In this document: positions 21,320-32,837 of the stretch, in pieces
Layout: every line of letters begins with the position of its first letter
Numbering within the stretch: the first letter of the stretch is position 1
Source: Diploptera punctata
Taxonomy: Eukaryota > Arthropoda > Insecta > Blattodea > Blaberidae
Length of the DNA: 64,000 bases
NCBI GenBank assembly: GCA_030220185.1
Contig: JASPKZ010003844.1
Span: 2,616,501 to 2,680,500 of the forward strand
Reading direction: 5' to 3'
Program-made: the position numbers and the translations under genes
The notes under the pieces: generated by a model
Database searches by the model: none
What the model saw: only the letters and a program-made list of their open reading frames with translations
What the model was told of the DNA's origin: nothing

Positions 21320-21596
21320 TAACCACTTAATATTACTTTCATCAATTTCCGTATTTAATTGTGTTATATTTGTTAATTCTTCTTCCTTTCTGCTTTTTGA
21401 TTAGTTAATCGTTCATTTTTTCGTTGTATCCATTTTAGAAGCTAGAAGTGTTGTGTATAATGGAATTAATTCATATTTTCACATTCTCATTCTTATTTAT
21501 TACAGAAAATTAGAAAACTGTACCTCAATACAGGTATATGATGGCAAAACTGCAATTAATTAAAGCATAATTTAGAGCGTATGGTTAACTAACTTT

Positions 21597-22170
21597 CTCA
21601 CTGGCACTATTGAACCCGTATGTTCACGGCCGTGCGGGCATAAGCTCTCCATACATCCCTATCCTGAGCTAATGCTTTCCAATTATTCCCTATATAATAT
21701 ACTTCCATCAAATCATAGTTAATGTTATTCTTCCACCCGATTCTTGGTCTACCTATTGGGCGTTTTCCTTGTGGTTTTCCTACAAGAAGCTTCCAAGCAT
21801 GTTTTTCATTTCCCATTCGTGCCACATGTCCTGCCCATCGCAGTCTACGAGACTTAACTGTTGTTATTATATCTGGCGTCATATAAAGGCCATGTAGTTC
21901 ACTGTTTTGTGTAGTCCTCTCCATTCATCTCTCTTTGCTCCAAAAATGTTCCTAACAACTTTATTCTCAAATAACTTACTCGTAATCTCATTTCCTGCCT
22001 TAAAGTAAGAGTACATGTTTCGCATCCATATAATATAACTGGTAGAATAACGGTTTTATTTATTTTCAGTTTAACGTTTTTAAAGGAGTTTGGAGAAGAG
22101 TCCCTGTAATGCATAATAGCAGGCATTTCCAGAATTGAGCCTATGTTTAATTTCTTTGTGCATCTCAAGG
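21597..22170 (-). pseudogene. LINE A reverse-transcriptase C-terminus, frameshifted
   Basis: Minus-strand frames 22168-21899 and 21924-21607 carry KINKTVILPVILYGCETCTL, TTVKSRRLRWAGHVARMGNE, KRPIGRPRIGWKNNINYDL and ALAQDRDVWRAYARTAVNIR. A frameshift separates the two parts around 21910. The CTAACTTTCTCACTGGC end is an eroded family tail. Confidence 0.8.
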
Positions 22171-22735
22171 ATATCTAAAATATATATATGTGCACATTTT
22201 TAAAGCTAAATTTATCTTTGATTAATACAAAAAAATGTAATAATGTGCGATGATTAGAATCAGAGATACAATTATTTTTATTAATACTTTACCCCTCTTC
22301 AAAACTGGCTTCCTTAGGAAGAGTTTTGAAAACATTTATATAATTTTATTTAAAAAAATATTCCGCCTCGTGTAATAATTTTGCCTATTCAGAAATTCAC
22401 GAGAATGGTTAGGGTAGAGTTAGTGATTCACTCAATCTACAGTGTCGTTGATTTTATGATTCAAACCTATTTTGTTATGTTTATGACATTTACATGTCTT
22501 TGGCATGATTTAATACCTATCGTTCTATCTATATATTAGCCTCCGAACAAAACTGTAAAATCCATACAGATATTTAATAAAATAGAGCATTTTATTTAAT
22601 TATGTTCTTTAACAGCTCAGATCATTAGCGTCGCAACTGAAATCCTGACGTTAAAGATTCGACATACATTGCTTAGATGTCTCTTATTTCATGCTTGAGG
22701 TTTTAAATAAAATTCCTCAGACCAATAACAGGTTA

Positions 22736-23010
22736 TCAAAGAACAGACAAAAAACACAACACAGAAAGTAGAGGAATTAAACACAACAATAGTGAAATAC
22801 AGAATAAACTGGAAAGAACACTTAACTTGGATGACTGAGAATAGAATACCAGAGGCAGTATACAACTATTCGCCACGAGGAAGAATAAGTTTGGGAAGAC
22901 CAAAAGAAAACATGGAAAAGCAGCAATTTGTAGCCGGAACAGGCTAGTAATAAGTTTAAATCGTTTCGAAGAGGAGGAAGAAGAAAAAGAAGAAGGAGAA
23001 GAATATGTTT
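22736..23010 (+). pseudogene. LINE B 3' end
   Basis: The frame reads VEELNTTIVKYRINWKEHLT, MTENRIPEAVYNYSPRGR, ISLGRPKENMEKQQFVAGTG, stop. It then becomes GAAGAGGAGGAAGAAGAAAA (22970-23008), the GAA-type tail. The opposite-strand ORF 23131-22736 is its shadow. Confidence 0.7.
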
Positions 23011-23084
23011 TATTACTTGTCATATGGGGTTGACTTTCCTTCCGAAGGAAGTCACTGGTAAGCCAGAATTGACTTATAAAATGT

Positions 23085-23305
23085 ATCATAAGTAATGCCA
23101 CGAGTGATTTCCAAATTATCGATAAATTCACGACTCATGAAGTGAGGAGTGAATTTATCTAGAGAATTTGGAAATCAAGAGTGGCATTTGTTAGGACTAT
23201 TTAACGAATAAAATTAAGCTGTTTACTCACAAATCATTATTTAAATATGGTTATTTTAAAATATTTATATATTTTTAATGTAAACGGCGATGTTTGAAAA
23301 CAAAT
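23085..23305 (+). repeat. Fold-back repeat P, best copy
   Basis: Positions 23096-23187 form a near-perfect hairpin. One arm is GCCACGAGTGATTTCCAAAT then ATCGATAAATTCAC; the other is GTGAATTTATCTAGAGAATT then GGAAATCAAGAGTGGC. The roughly 15-base loop contains CATGAAGTGAGG. It continues with GTTAGGACTATTTAACGAAT, AAATTAAGCTGTTTACTC and AAACGGCGATGTTTG. Copies at 520-690 (inverse, loop lost) and 3068-3195. No ORF. Confidence 0.75.
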
Positions 23306-24282
23306 GAGAAACGATTGGTACGCTTCATTTGCTTCTTTTGTTCGTCACTGCAACCAGATCATATTATCTATTGCCAAAGGAACGCAATATTGTAAGAATG
23401 CACTCTAGTGGAGAAAAAATGAAACACAGCAAACTGTATATTAATGCATTTCTTATGTCCTATGATGTAAATATGACAGTTATATTTTTCTCTAGGGAAA
23501 AACACATTTAAGAAAGTGCAAACAGTGGTTTCTTTTTTTTTTTTGGTAGTATAATCAATTGCTACAAATGTTTTTATATTAACTCCCGCATGCGGTATGT
23601 GTTGACATTCATGCACTATATATACAATCTGGTAGCCGTATTTCTTGGTGAGTCAGTCACTGCAAAATAATGCTATAACCTATTCAGAATATTAAAAAGG
23701 AGGTGCTTTCTTTATTATGATAAACTTCAGTTGGTAAATTCTAGGCGATACACGACTGATTGGTTGTAAATAAAAAATCATTGTAACGTGATTGGTCATT
23801 GACTCTCATTTGGGGCATGAGTTAAAAAGTCCGTGAAATTATATCTCCAAAGAGTCGCAAAAGATTGATGTGCTTGCTGCCACTAACTAACATATGACAG
23901 TAAAGGGACTCATGTGATTAGCGTGAAGAAATTCTTGAACCTTAATTTCAGATTTGTTAATTTATTCTCAATTCAATTTACAGCTCTTTTGACCATAAGA
24001 TTAAATGGACCCCTTTCCATATCCCATGTATAATGCATGGTGTAGAACTCAGGGTTTTTAGGATAGAGCCGGTCATAACGTTATTTAGTGAAAATGAAAT
24101 TAGAGATTGTGACATGAAAATTAAGATCCGATAACTGTTTTTGTGTTAATTTATTTGATATTAAATGGTACTGGTAGTATTTTTTTTTCACGACGACCGC
24201 CAACATCTAAAATAATTTATTTGCCATTCAAACCCTTGCTTCAAAATACCGACAATTTTTACGTTCCGTAGATCTACGACAC

Positions 24283-24405
24283 GGGACACACGGCTTTACT
24301 TCCCTTCCGAAGGAAGCAATACTCAGGAATTTAACGTCCTAAAAAACCATCTATCTCGGCCGGATTTGAACATGCAAACCCGGAACCAGGACTCTAAAAT
24401 GCAAT
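24283..24405 (-). mobile_element. SINE S1 variant, minus strand
   Basis: The complement reads GGTTCCGGGTTTGCATG, then GTTCAAATCCGGCC, GATGGTTTTTTAGGACG and CTTCCTTCGGAAGGGAAGTA, an S1 relative with a different CTTCCTTCGGAAGG segment. Another is at 32228-32340. A lone CCTTCCGAAGGAAG also occurs at 23040. Confidence 0.55.
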
Positions 24406-24425
24406 ATTTAGTGTTACTGTAAATA

Positions 24426-25351
24426 CAGGGTGAAAATTATTTAAACCGACAAACTCTGGGAGGTTGTAAAGGACACCAAAACAAATATTTTCCCCTAATG
24501 TCATTTTTTCCTATGAGAATTATTTAAACCGGTAGAGGGCGTTTTACGCTCTTCAGTTGTCATGACTGCAACTCCTCTTGTTGGTAGGAATTGTTTTGTC
24601 CACGAGTGTAGTAGTGAATTGTATCTGTTTACTAATGGAGCGATATACACCTGGAGTGAGTACACTGATATGTGTGGGCCGGTGTTGTTGGGGACTGTTT
24701 AATTGGGACATGTCTCCTACCTAGGCCATTAAATAGCAGGCACTATTACAATTTTCTCGCCAGAGCATTGCCAGAATTGCTGGACGACGTCCCGCTCCCT
24801 ACAAGACAACGCATGTGGTTCCAATATGACGGGGCGCCGGCACATTTCAGTCGTCGTGTGCGTCGATTCTTGAACCAACGATTTTCAGAAAAGTTGATTG
24901 GCAGAGGTGGTCCTGTACCATGACCTGCTCAATCCCCAGATATGACCCCTTTGGATTTTTTTTTTTTTGTGGGGGAGAGATGCACAACCTTGTTTACACA
25001 ACTCCTGTTGCATCAGAAAAGGATCTGGTTGCCCGGATAGTAGCAGCAACTCCTGGAGTTTTTGCCCGTGTTAGACAGAACATGATCCGCCGGTGTAACC
25101 TTTGTTTGCATATCAATGGAGGCATTTTTGAACCTCTACTGTAATATAAGTAATTGCGTTGTGTTGATGGGTTGTCTCCTGGTGATGAAAAATGCAAACG
25201 TGTTTGTTGGTTTAATTAATTTGCCGCTAGAGAAATCTTCCTCTACCGGTTTAAATAATCCTCATAGGAAAAAATGACATTAGGGAAAATATTTGTTTTG
25301 GTGTCCCCTATAACCTCCCAGAGTTTGTCGGTTTAAATAATTTTCACTCTA
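24426..25351 (+). mobile_element. Tc1/mariner-type element, internally deleted, with ~112-bp TIRs
   Basis: TA flanks both ends (24424-24425, 25352-25353). The terminal inverted repeats are about 112 bp and almost identical between the two ends. Within each TIR the motif ATTATTTAAACCG occurs twice, at the outer tip and at the inner end (24520-24532), an IR/DR layout like that of some Tc1 elements, where each copy binds transposase. At 926 bp the element is too short for a full transposase (usually about 340 residues). Only the second half of the catalytic domain remains. Confidence 0.85.
24672..25144 (+). pseudogene. Tc1/mariner transposase, C-terminal part, broken
   Basis: Frame 24672-24923 contains WFQYDGAPAHFSRRVRRFL, the block with the second catalytic aspartate (YDGAPAHF). 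A TGA at 24921-24923 stands where the family has tryptophan. In the following frame PAQSPDMTPLDFFF holds the third catalytic aspartate. A run of T (24956-24968) then causes another frameshift into TTPVASEKDLVARIVAATPG and VRQNMIRRCNLCLHINGG, ending at TAA 25142-25144. The N-terminal DNA-binding domain and first catalytic aspartate are absent. It cannot encode an active enzyme. Confidence 0.8.
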
Positions 25352-26215
25352 TATATAACTTTTTTTTTTTGTCCAATGCCAATAGGTTGTATAAAACGTT
25401 ATTTAAGCTAGAACTTAAAATATTCTTCAAAAAAGAAAAATTGTCATCTAAATCATCCAATAAACACATGTGCCGTTTCTGTTGGGAGAATAAAGAAGTT
25501 GAGATAGAACATAGACTCAGTTCTTTACGCTAGAAGCCTGCTACAGAGAACACAAACATTATTCTAGGGTCATTGTTTATTTACTGAAGCAATTAAATGT
25601 AAGTAAATAAATAAATAAAATAATTGGACAGATAGTGTTGGAGATCCAAGGTTGACTGAAGTGATTGCTATCACTATAAGCAAATGGAAATAGTGGAAGT
25701 ATATAGTTAGCGTGATGTAATCTCTCAATCTTGATTTTAGTTTTCTTAACCGTATTTCGGCACTTTTCAATCGTTGTCACAGTTCACATAATGGTGTTCA
25801 GGAACCCCATTTCTGAGCCTAAACATAAGAAAACTTTGGAATAGCTGAGAATAAAAAACTCCCTGGAGTATTATTCATACATACTAATATATTACCCCAC
25901 GAAATATATATTAGGCCTACTGTGTATATTACAGTGTTTTCTATAATATATGTCATGAAATTATCGAAGTCTTAAGGTAATTTGTAAACACTTTCTGATT
26001 GTTACATTTCTGTTTAATATGCAGTATTAAGGGGGCAGATGCTTATTGAGTTTTCCAGATCTCTGATCTGGTCAAAAAATCCTGATGTAACTGATATACA
26101 ACTTCTGGTGTGAATTTCGGTGAAGTCCGGAAGATCTAACTTAGCCAAATCCACTCTCCTCACCTCCAAGTCGAGGTCCCCGAGACCTTCTTAAGATCTT
26201 TTAAGATTTTTAAGA

Positions 26216-26350
26216 TACAAAAGAGAGAGTGGGGTGTGAAAAGAAACGGGAAACAACCGCACCTATATATCCCTAGTAAAGCTGCAAACATGGCATGATG
26301 GAGAATGCTGACTTTGCAGTGGAAGACCTGCTCTTGGGCAGAACACTATA
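26216..26350 (+). mobile_element. SINE S2 3' part
   Basis: GAAACGGGAAACAACCGCAC, ATATCCCTAGTAAAGCTGCA and GTGGAAGACCTGCTCTTGGG match the S2 end (compare 19060-19150). The tRNA-like head is missing. Confidence 0.6.
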
Positions 26351-26664
26351 TTTGTATGCAGCATTAAGTAAAACGAATGCTTTGAAACTGCTGAAATCCA
26401 GATTTCCAAAGCACGCAGATCGTTGCTTTATTAGGATGGTTGAGAAGGATATAGCTCAAATACAATCACGCGACAGACATGTGTGTGTATACATGCAGTA
26501 ATCAAGGTTGTAACCAAGCTGAGCATAATTAACAGAAACCGTACATAGACCATACCAGCTATTAGTGGCTTTCAGCAACAGATCACTTTCTCAACACAAT
26601 CAATATGCCTGTTTATAGACTTCAATACTAGCTCTATTACTGCTCTGTTTTCTAATAATAGAAA

Positions 26665-26665
26665 C

Positions 26666-26754
<89 letters not shown>
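26665..26754. repeat. AAT microsatellite, 30 units
   Basis: Uninterrupted AAT repeats. On the minus strand they form the ATT tail of the LINE fragment next to them at 26755-26880. Confidence 0.95.
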
Positions 26755-26880
26755 CAGCATCAAGGATTAGACCTTAAAGTCTGTTCCGATCTTATGCTAG
26801 AATTAGTCTGTCCATCTTTCACTGGGTCTTCCTCCATTTCTTCATCCTAATGGTTTATAATGAGAATCTGTTTCGGAAAG
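26755..26880 (-). pseudogene. LINE 3' terminal fragment with ATT tail
   Basis: The minus strand has the equivalent of MKKWRKTQ-x-KMDRLILA, a GRPKKRW-like basic segment with frame breaks. It then runs into the ATT array. Confidence 0.4.
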
Positions 26881-26907
26881 CTATTTTTATCCGTAATTTT
26901 TTATTCA

Positions 26908-26985
26908 AAACCCCAGGTTGTCATTTCGACATTTATGATGTTCTCTCCTGGCATTGGCTTAATTGTAACCCACTTCTGCATGTCT
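26908..26985 (-). mobile_element. SINE S6 tail fragment
   Basis: CCCCAGGTTGTCATTTCGAC, TTCTCTCCTGGCATTGGC and TAACCCACTTCTG match the tail at 20940-21005 and 41786-41850. Confidence 0.6.
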
Positions 26986-27639
26986 GCATACCTATCTGGC
27001 GACTTTTCTGTAATATAAACATTAGGAATCAATATAAGGTGCCTAAAAATTTTTAAAATATACTAAAGTTATGCATTGCTTACAAGGAAATTAAACTTTT
27101 AAGACAACGATTACCCTATCGCATGCACATTGTTTTCGTTTTGGGTGGCATTTCACTACACGTAAGATCAGGCATGCGCATTATAAACTACTAATGTACT
27201 CTACAATAACTCCACTTCTTTAATAATTGAAACGTTTACTGCGTCTGTCTTTCTACATGACAGAGCTCCCTTCATAGCCTGGTTGGTATGCAGCTATGTG
27301 ATACGCCTCATCCCAACCCATCATGCGCGTTCTCATATAGATAGATAATGGAATTTATTGGCTTTTTTTTCAGAATAAAGAAAATACGTATGCATTTACA
27401 TTGCACACGGGCCTGCTTGGCCGTACGTGCATTATTTTTCCATGAATAAACAATAAGAACTACTCCTAATCTAAACAAATACCTATAAATACAACCTGTA
27501 TCAAAAACAATAACAGGCCTAACATATAAGTAAAATCTATGTCTAAAACACATCATCACTAATACATATCTACATTCCAAGTCCATATTCCGTACATTAT
27601 TATTAAAAAAATGCTAGAAAACAAATTAGAAAAAACACA

Positions 27640-27725
27640 ACACACACTTACAACACCCACACACCCACACTTACACACCGCCGCTCATACCCCCCCCTAC
27701 CCACCCCCCTCCCCCCGTCCCTGCA
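27640..27725. repeat. C-rich low-complexity tract
   Basis: CACA and CCCC runs with almost no G, including CCCCCCCTACCCACCCCCCT. No coding meaning. Confidence 0.8.
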
Positions 27726-27869
27726 GGCATCAAATACACTATCAGAACTATTCAACTTATCAGACCTACTTATTATATAACATAATTAAAGATCGAAAAC
27801 AAAGACCATATTGAGATTCTTCTTATTGTTAATACATATATCCTTAATCTACAATTTTGTTATATCTCA

Positions 27870-28255
27870 ATTTTCTTACTGTACCCAAAATTTTTCATGT
27901 TTTTGATTCACTCTCGGTCCGTCCTAAAAGATCCCAATATGCCACTTTCCCTCGATCCGACCTGAGAAATCTCTCCGGCAGCATCTATAATCTAAGTTGT
28001 TCTGTCTCTCTACAGAATGCTATAATATGCTGCCAGTTTTCATAGTCATCGCATAGTGGGCATAGTTTAATGCCTTCATCATTTGTTAAATTATGGGCCA
28101 TCCATCCCCCCAAATGAAACCATGCAATAGCATTTCTATCATCTCCATCCAAAGAGTCAATAGATTTCTCCCTTCCCCACGAAAGTTTCAGTTCCGTCTG
28201 CAGGATGAGCGATATTTTCTGGCTACACTCTGCTTCTATATATCGTTCTCATATA
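27870..28255 (-). pseudogene. LINE C-terminal region with a CCHC-like knuckle
   Basis: On the minus strand KLCPLCDDYENWQHIIAFC gives C-x2-C-x8-H-x4-C, a zinc-knuckle-like motif common near the C-terminus of non-LTR retrotransposon ORF2 proteins. It is preceded by a NAIAWFHLGGWMAH-like segment. The reading frame is open but has no clear ends, and it abuts the plus-strand fragment at 28268 head to head. Confidence 0.45.
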
Positions 28256-28267
28256 GTCTACAAGATA

Positions 28268-28870
28268 ACTTCAAAATAGTACAGGAGTTTAAATATCTAG
28301 GCATTACTTTACAACCCAGTGGAAGAAGCTTCACAAAACACTTAGCAGAAAGATCAACGCAAGCAATAATGGCAATAAATGATATATGCAATATACAAAA
28401 TCTAAGCCTGGAATCAGCGATGAAAATATTCAATGCAAAGATCCTCCCAATAATAATTTACGGGATGGAAATCATATGGTCACATCTTACAGAAGCTAAT
28501 CTGAACACGCTAGAAAAAGTGAAAGCTACATACATAAAAAGAGCAATAGGAGTATCGAAGATGACAAGAAGCCGTCTAGTGTACCTACTGGCAAGGGAGA
28601 CTTTCCTTATCGAGGACTTGAAAACAGCCTACCTACTACCAACCACGGAACCCTACGAACATGCACTACAAAGACTACGCAGGAAAAGAGAGGAAGTATG
28701 GCCGGAATTCTTCAGCACCGGAGCGATGATAGACAGGAACTGGACAGAAGCAAATTTCCAGATATGACACGTCATCACAAGACTAATCGTGCATGGATTC
28801 CACCACCTGATGTGTAGAGATAAAACATTCCATGGCCCGAAGATGTCATGCATATTCGAAGTATGTGAAC
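28268..28870 (+). pseudogene. Non-LTR reverse-transcriptase C-terminus
   Basis: FKIVQEFKYLGITLQPSGR begins at about 28268, followed by KIFNAKILPIIIYGMEI, NTLEKVKATYIKRAIGVSK and RRKREEVWPEFFSTGAMID. This is the thumb and connection region after the FADD palm motif. Past the stop near 28765 the frame continues as a degraded C-x-C-x-C-E-x-H-x-C-like cluster (28840-28900). It belongs to a family different from LINE A and B, and it is 5'-truncated. Confidence 0.7.
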
Positions 28871-28998
28871 AGAAATGAGAAAGATATCACATCGAAACAT
28901 GTACACAAAGAACAAAAAAAATTGTGATTACGCAAGACAAAGTTAAAATATTAGTGATTGTTAGCTGTGTTATCACCTTTGTACATTTGTGCACAATC

Positions 28999-28999
28999 C

Positions 29000-29036
<37 letters not shown>
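28999..29036. repeat. AT dinucleotide array
   Basis: About 19 TA units. Short ORFs with poly(IY) on both strands are artefacts of it. Confidence 0.95.
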
Positions 29037-29040
<4 letters not shown>

Positions 29041-29204
29041 ATACAAATACAACTAAGTCTTCGAATTTGTGGAATAGAGTCCGCTCTCTGGTTATCACCA
29101 TATTTACATTGCATTCTCTTCTGTGTGAATATTCCGTTATCGAGATCATGGAAGCAAATGACGACTGGGGGAATTAACTTAGGAAATATAGTAATAATAA
29201 ATAA

Positions 29205-29610
29205 TAAGATGACCAGGTTTTAATAGCAAAAACAGAAGACGAACTACAAAGAATGCTATATAAACTAAATGAAATATCAAAACACAACATGGAAATATCC
29301 TCGCAAAAATAAAAAAACAATGGCCTTCAAGGGTGCTCATCCAGTTCGGACAAAGATAATTTTAGAAAATAAACCAATAGAACAAGTAATAAGATATAAC
29401 TTCCTAGGTTGCGAAATATCACACACAGTAGCAACACATATAAATAACAAAATAAATAAGTTTAATTATATAACAGGTACACTAAAAAGAACTTTAAAAA
29501 ATAAAGCCAGGAAATACTCTATAATGAAATTATACAAGACAATGGCATTGCCTGTTATTACTTATGCATCCGAAACATGGACAGTGGCAACACAACAATC
29601 TGCCAGGATA
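29205..29610 (+). pseudogene. LINE M-like reverse-transcriptase fragment
   Basis: QVLIAKTEDELQRMLYKLNE begins just after a lost FADD. It is followed by EISSQK-stop-KTMAFKGAHP, RYNFLGCEIS, then KTMALPVITYASETWTVATQ. The frame ends where an unrelated segment (29611-29785) begins. Confidence 0.7.
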
Positions 29611-29785
29611 CGTCTTCCTTTTAATCCGATCGGCTTATCTCTACTAGATTTTTTAGAATTGTATTTTCTTCTGATGGGAGGGAGCTGGCCTACCTCATCA
29701 ACCCCCAACCTGGAGGACCAGAGTTTTTTCAGGTGTCCATCCTTAGATCAGTTGCTACTGCAGCTAAGAGTCTAATCTGCCCTTA
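29611..29785 (+). repeat. Unassigned inserted segment
   Basis: Continues in frame as LLDFLELYFLLMGGSWPTSS and related residues but bears no relation to reverse transcriptase. It breaks the LINE exactly after QQSAR, so it looks like an inserted repeat. Family unknown to me. Confidence 0.35.
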
Positions 29786-30250
29786 ATGAGGAAGAATTTG
29801 ACAGAAAAAAAAATTAAATTAATATATCATACAATTGTTAAAAGCATCATTACTTATGGAGCAGAACTTTCACCATTAAAAAAAACAATTAAGTATTTAT
29901 TTTGCATCGGAAATGGATTTTATACGAAGGGCAGCAAGAATTTCAAAAAGAGAAAACATCAGAAACTCAGTTATAAGGAAGAAAATGAAGATTGAAGACG
30001 CTACTTTGGATATATTAAAACTCAGCAATTAAGTTAAGGACATGTGCAGCGAATGGAAGAGGATCGGCTACCAAAAATGTGTATTGGAATGGAAACGTAG
30101 GGGAAGACGAGGTAGAGAAATGCCTAAAACCTCCTGTAGTCAGGGAATATGTTTATACATGAAGGAGAAACATCTACAACCAGGAGATTGGATGGATCGA
30201 CAAAATTGGCTATTAGGAATCGGACGATGTCAAAGACATTAATCAACCGA
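29786..30250 (+). pseudogene. LINE C 3' end
   Basis: KKIKLIYHTIVKSIITYGAE, then in shifted frames VQRMEEDRLPKM, a GRRGRE-like basic stretch, YMKEKHLQPGDWMDRQNW and LLGIGRCQRH-stop at 30240-30242. Fragments of the same end lie at 705-880 (minus) and 56278-56410 (plus). Several frameshifts. Confidence 0.65.
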
Positions 30251-31150
30251 TGATATCCATCTATGTATTATTAAATACGTAGTAATATTGCTGATAAAAT
30301 CAAAATATATTATATTAATGAATTTTGTAGTCCAAGTATGAGCTGCATTGCGTAATTAATCTTAATATAATTTCTTACTGCAGTGTAAGTCAGTCTAAAG
30401 GACGGATCTGCACAAAAATAGGCTATTTAATTCAAAATATCTGAGTTGACTGACATGTTATTACGAAATTAACAATGGGAACAGAAAGTTTTATAGAGTT
30501 TCTAGTATCCTATAAAACGGCACGTGTAAGGAAAGGGGTATAATATCAACATAAAAATGAGTTGTTTGCATGACGCTGTCTAGCATCCGTTTAGCTTGAC
30601 GCAGTTTCTTGACTAAATGTTGACACTGTCTATTATATCATTCACCGACATTAAAACTCTTGAAGGCATCTGATAATAAACCTTCTGTTTATTCATTACA
30701 ACTCCAAAATTGATTGTACCTCACTTGAGGTGAAATATACCGATAACTACTGTCAATTATGCCTCATGGCTCCGAATCTGAGGAATAAAAAGGGGCTAAG
30801 TGAGCCCCTCGCACTATGGCCCAACCCAAAAATGGCGGCATGGATCACGGGAGTAGAACCTGCTTTGTAGGACCGGTAGACTTCGTACAACTTACCGTAG
30901 AGTAGATTTTCATTCCACTCATCTTCATAATACTGGGATAGCGCAATAGATCTCGGTACTCAGGGCAGTCTGCCCTCCCAGTCTGAATGAAGAACTAAAT
31001 AACTACTATCACACATAGGCCTAAATACATTTTTTCCTTTCTTTATGCAGTTTAACCCCTCTACTTTATAGAACTTAGAGAAAGAAATTTAGGCAACGAA
31101 GTCGATCGTGGTTTTTTAATTAAGTGCTATATGTGAAAATTCGGCAGTAA

Positions 31151-31159
31151 ACGCAATAG

Positions 31160-31206
<47 letters not shown>

Positions 31207-31404
31207 TTCTGCCCTAGGGTTGGTCCTTCACTGATCATAGCATTTTTATGCTGTGCTCTGCATCTTTACTAGGGATATTTGTCTTACAAGTGAGGAAAAA
31301 CCCCGAAGAAAACACCTCACCTAGGAAGCTTGTCCCGACTGGGAATCGAACCCGGGCCGCTGCATGAAAAGGCAGCACGCTACCTCGGGACCAGAGCGGT
31401 GGAC

Positions 31405-31443
<39 letters not shown>
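31151..31443 (-). mobile_element. SINE S2 (shortened) inside an AT array
   Basis: An AT array (31151-31202) and its other half (31405-31443) flank an S2 copy in minus orientation: CTGCCCTAGGG end at 31211, box B GGTTCGATTCCCAG complement at about 31335, and head complement to 31404. The middle CAT-rich portion of S2 is missing. The AT units on both sides are presumably the split target plus duplication. Confidence 0.75.
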
Positions 31444-31445
<2 letters not shown>

Positions 31446-31609
31446 TTTTTTGGTTGTGGTCATTTTCGGTGTCCAATAGATGGGATCGGATAAAATCTGT
31501 ATTTTTTTAAAAAGCTTTTCATTAGAACAACCTTAATAGCTTCATTCCCTCAGAATTCGCTAAATTTCTTTCGAAAATTAACTATAAAGTTTAATTAATA
31601 ATACATAAA

Positions 31610-32006
31610 TCGACCGCGGTGGACTAGTGGTTATGCTCCTTGCATCTGATCCCGAGGGTCGCGAGTTCAACCCGGCCGGGGTCGATGGATTTTTTAGGAT
31701 GGAAAAATCCAAGGAGCAAGTCCTCCGGGAGGGACTTTAAGCCGTGGGTCCCGAGTCTGAAGATTTTCAGGCTCGTAAAAGATCCTTAAGCCTGAATGAA
31801 AAGCCTCTAAGCAATATTTACCGAATTTTCCTGTCCTAGTACTACCTTGGTTTCCTATATGTCAGTATGAGGCGGAACGCTGACCACGGAACACTCAAGT
31901 GACATCTATACGAAAACAAGTGTAACTAAATTAGTATGGTTCAAATGCTTCCCAGAAGGGGGAAAGCGCCTAAATCGCTGTTAAGGGAAACATGAGCTTA
32001 CAAGAG
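31610..32006 (+). mobile_element. SINE S1, full length, with 13-bp duplications
   Basis: AATAATACATAAA occurs at 31597-31609 and 32007-32019, bounding a 397-bp S1 copy. Order: tRNA-like head (CGGTGGACTAGTGGTTATGC; GAGTTCAACCCGGCC), GATGGATTTTTTAGGATGG, CTCCGGGAGGGACTTTAAG, TGGGTCCCGAGTCTGAAG, then a 3' region with GAGGCGGAACGCTGACCACG and GGTTCAAATGCTTCCCAG. It shows that other S1 copies here are truncated. The tail is not poly(A). Confidence 0.85.
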
Positions 32007-32227
32007 AATAATACATAAAGTTTTATCACTCTGTATCTATAGAGTGTACATAGTCTATTTAAAATGTATGTCTTGACAATGAAGTTAAACAAGTCTATTT
32101 TATTTATGAGGCTATTTAACAGTTTGGGCAATTAAAAATGCAATTAAAAACATGTATGAAAGCGGTTGCATATTTTTTTGACAGACCTCTTATTTCAGTC
32201 TTAAAGCTAATTTCCGTGTCGTAAATT

Positions 32228-32340
32228 TACTAAGAGGGACCTTCACTTTCGAAGGAAACCTTAATCAGAATTTTTACGTTCTAAAAATATTCATGATTGC
32301 CGAACAGTTTTGAATCCGCGGATCTTGGAACCAGAGGTGA
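32228..32340 (-). mobile_element. SINE S1 variant, eroded
   Basis: The complement carries CACCTCTGGTTCCAAGATC, GGTTTCCTTCGAAAGTGAAG and the AAAACT-interrupted box-B region. Same subfamily as 24283-24405. Confidence 0.5.
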
Positions 32341-32837
32341 GTATGAAAGAGATTTTTTAAATACATTTCAGTTATGTCTGCTCCTTCTCAAAATATCGAA
32401 TGCTGAAAAAAGGCACATACGATAAAATGCTACCATCCAACTTACAGTTACAATATTTCTAGATGGACTTTTTATAATCTCATTATGTAACATTTGATTT
32501 CTATTTAAGGAAATGCCTTTCCGCTTTAATTCTGAACGTTATTTAAGGATTTTTAAATTTATGATTAAGGTCGTGACTTTTTATGTCTTGAAATGCAAAT
32601 TAAACCGTGTTTTATCCAAATTCGGAAATGGAATTATTTTCATGCATAACAATTAGACAACCAAATTTCTTTCATCCATATTAGACTCGAATTTCTTATA
32701 ACAGCTTCTCATAAATAATTTTGAATGTTTTTTTATTTCGCCAGAATAGCGGTTCACACCTTAAAAGGAATAGATCTAAAGTATAGCTTCCGAGGGGGAA
32801 TTTTAACTTAATATGTTTATACATAGAAATGTATATA

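Noticed and set aside
27640..27814. ORF rich in H, T and P
   Set aside because: C-rich low-complexity sequence.
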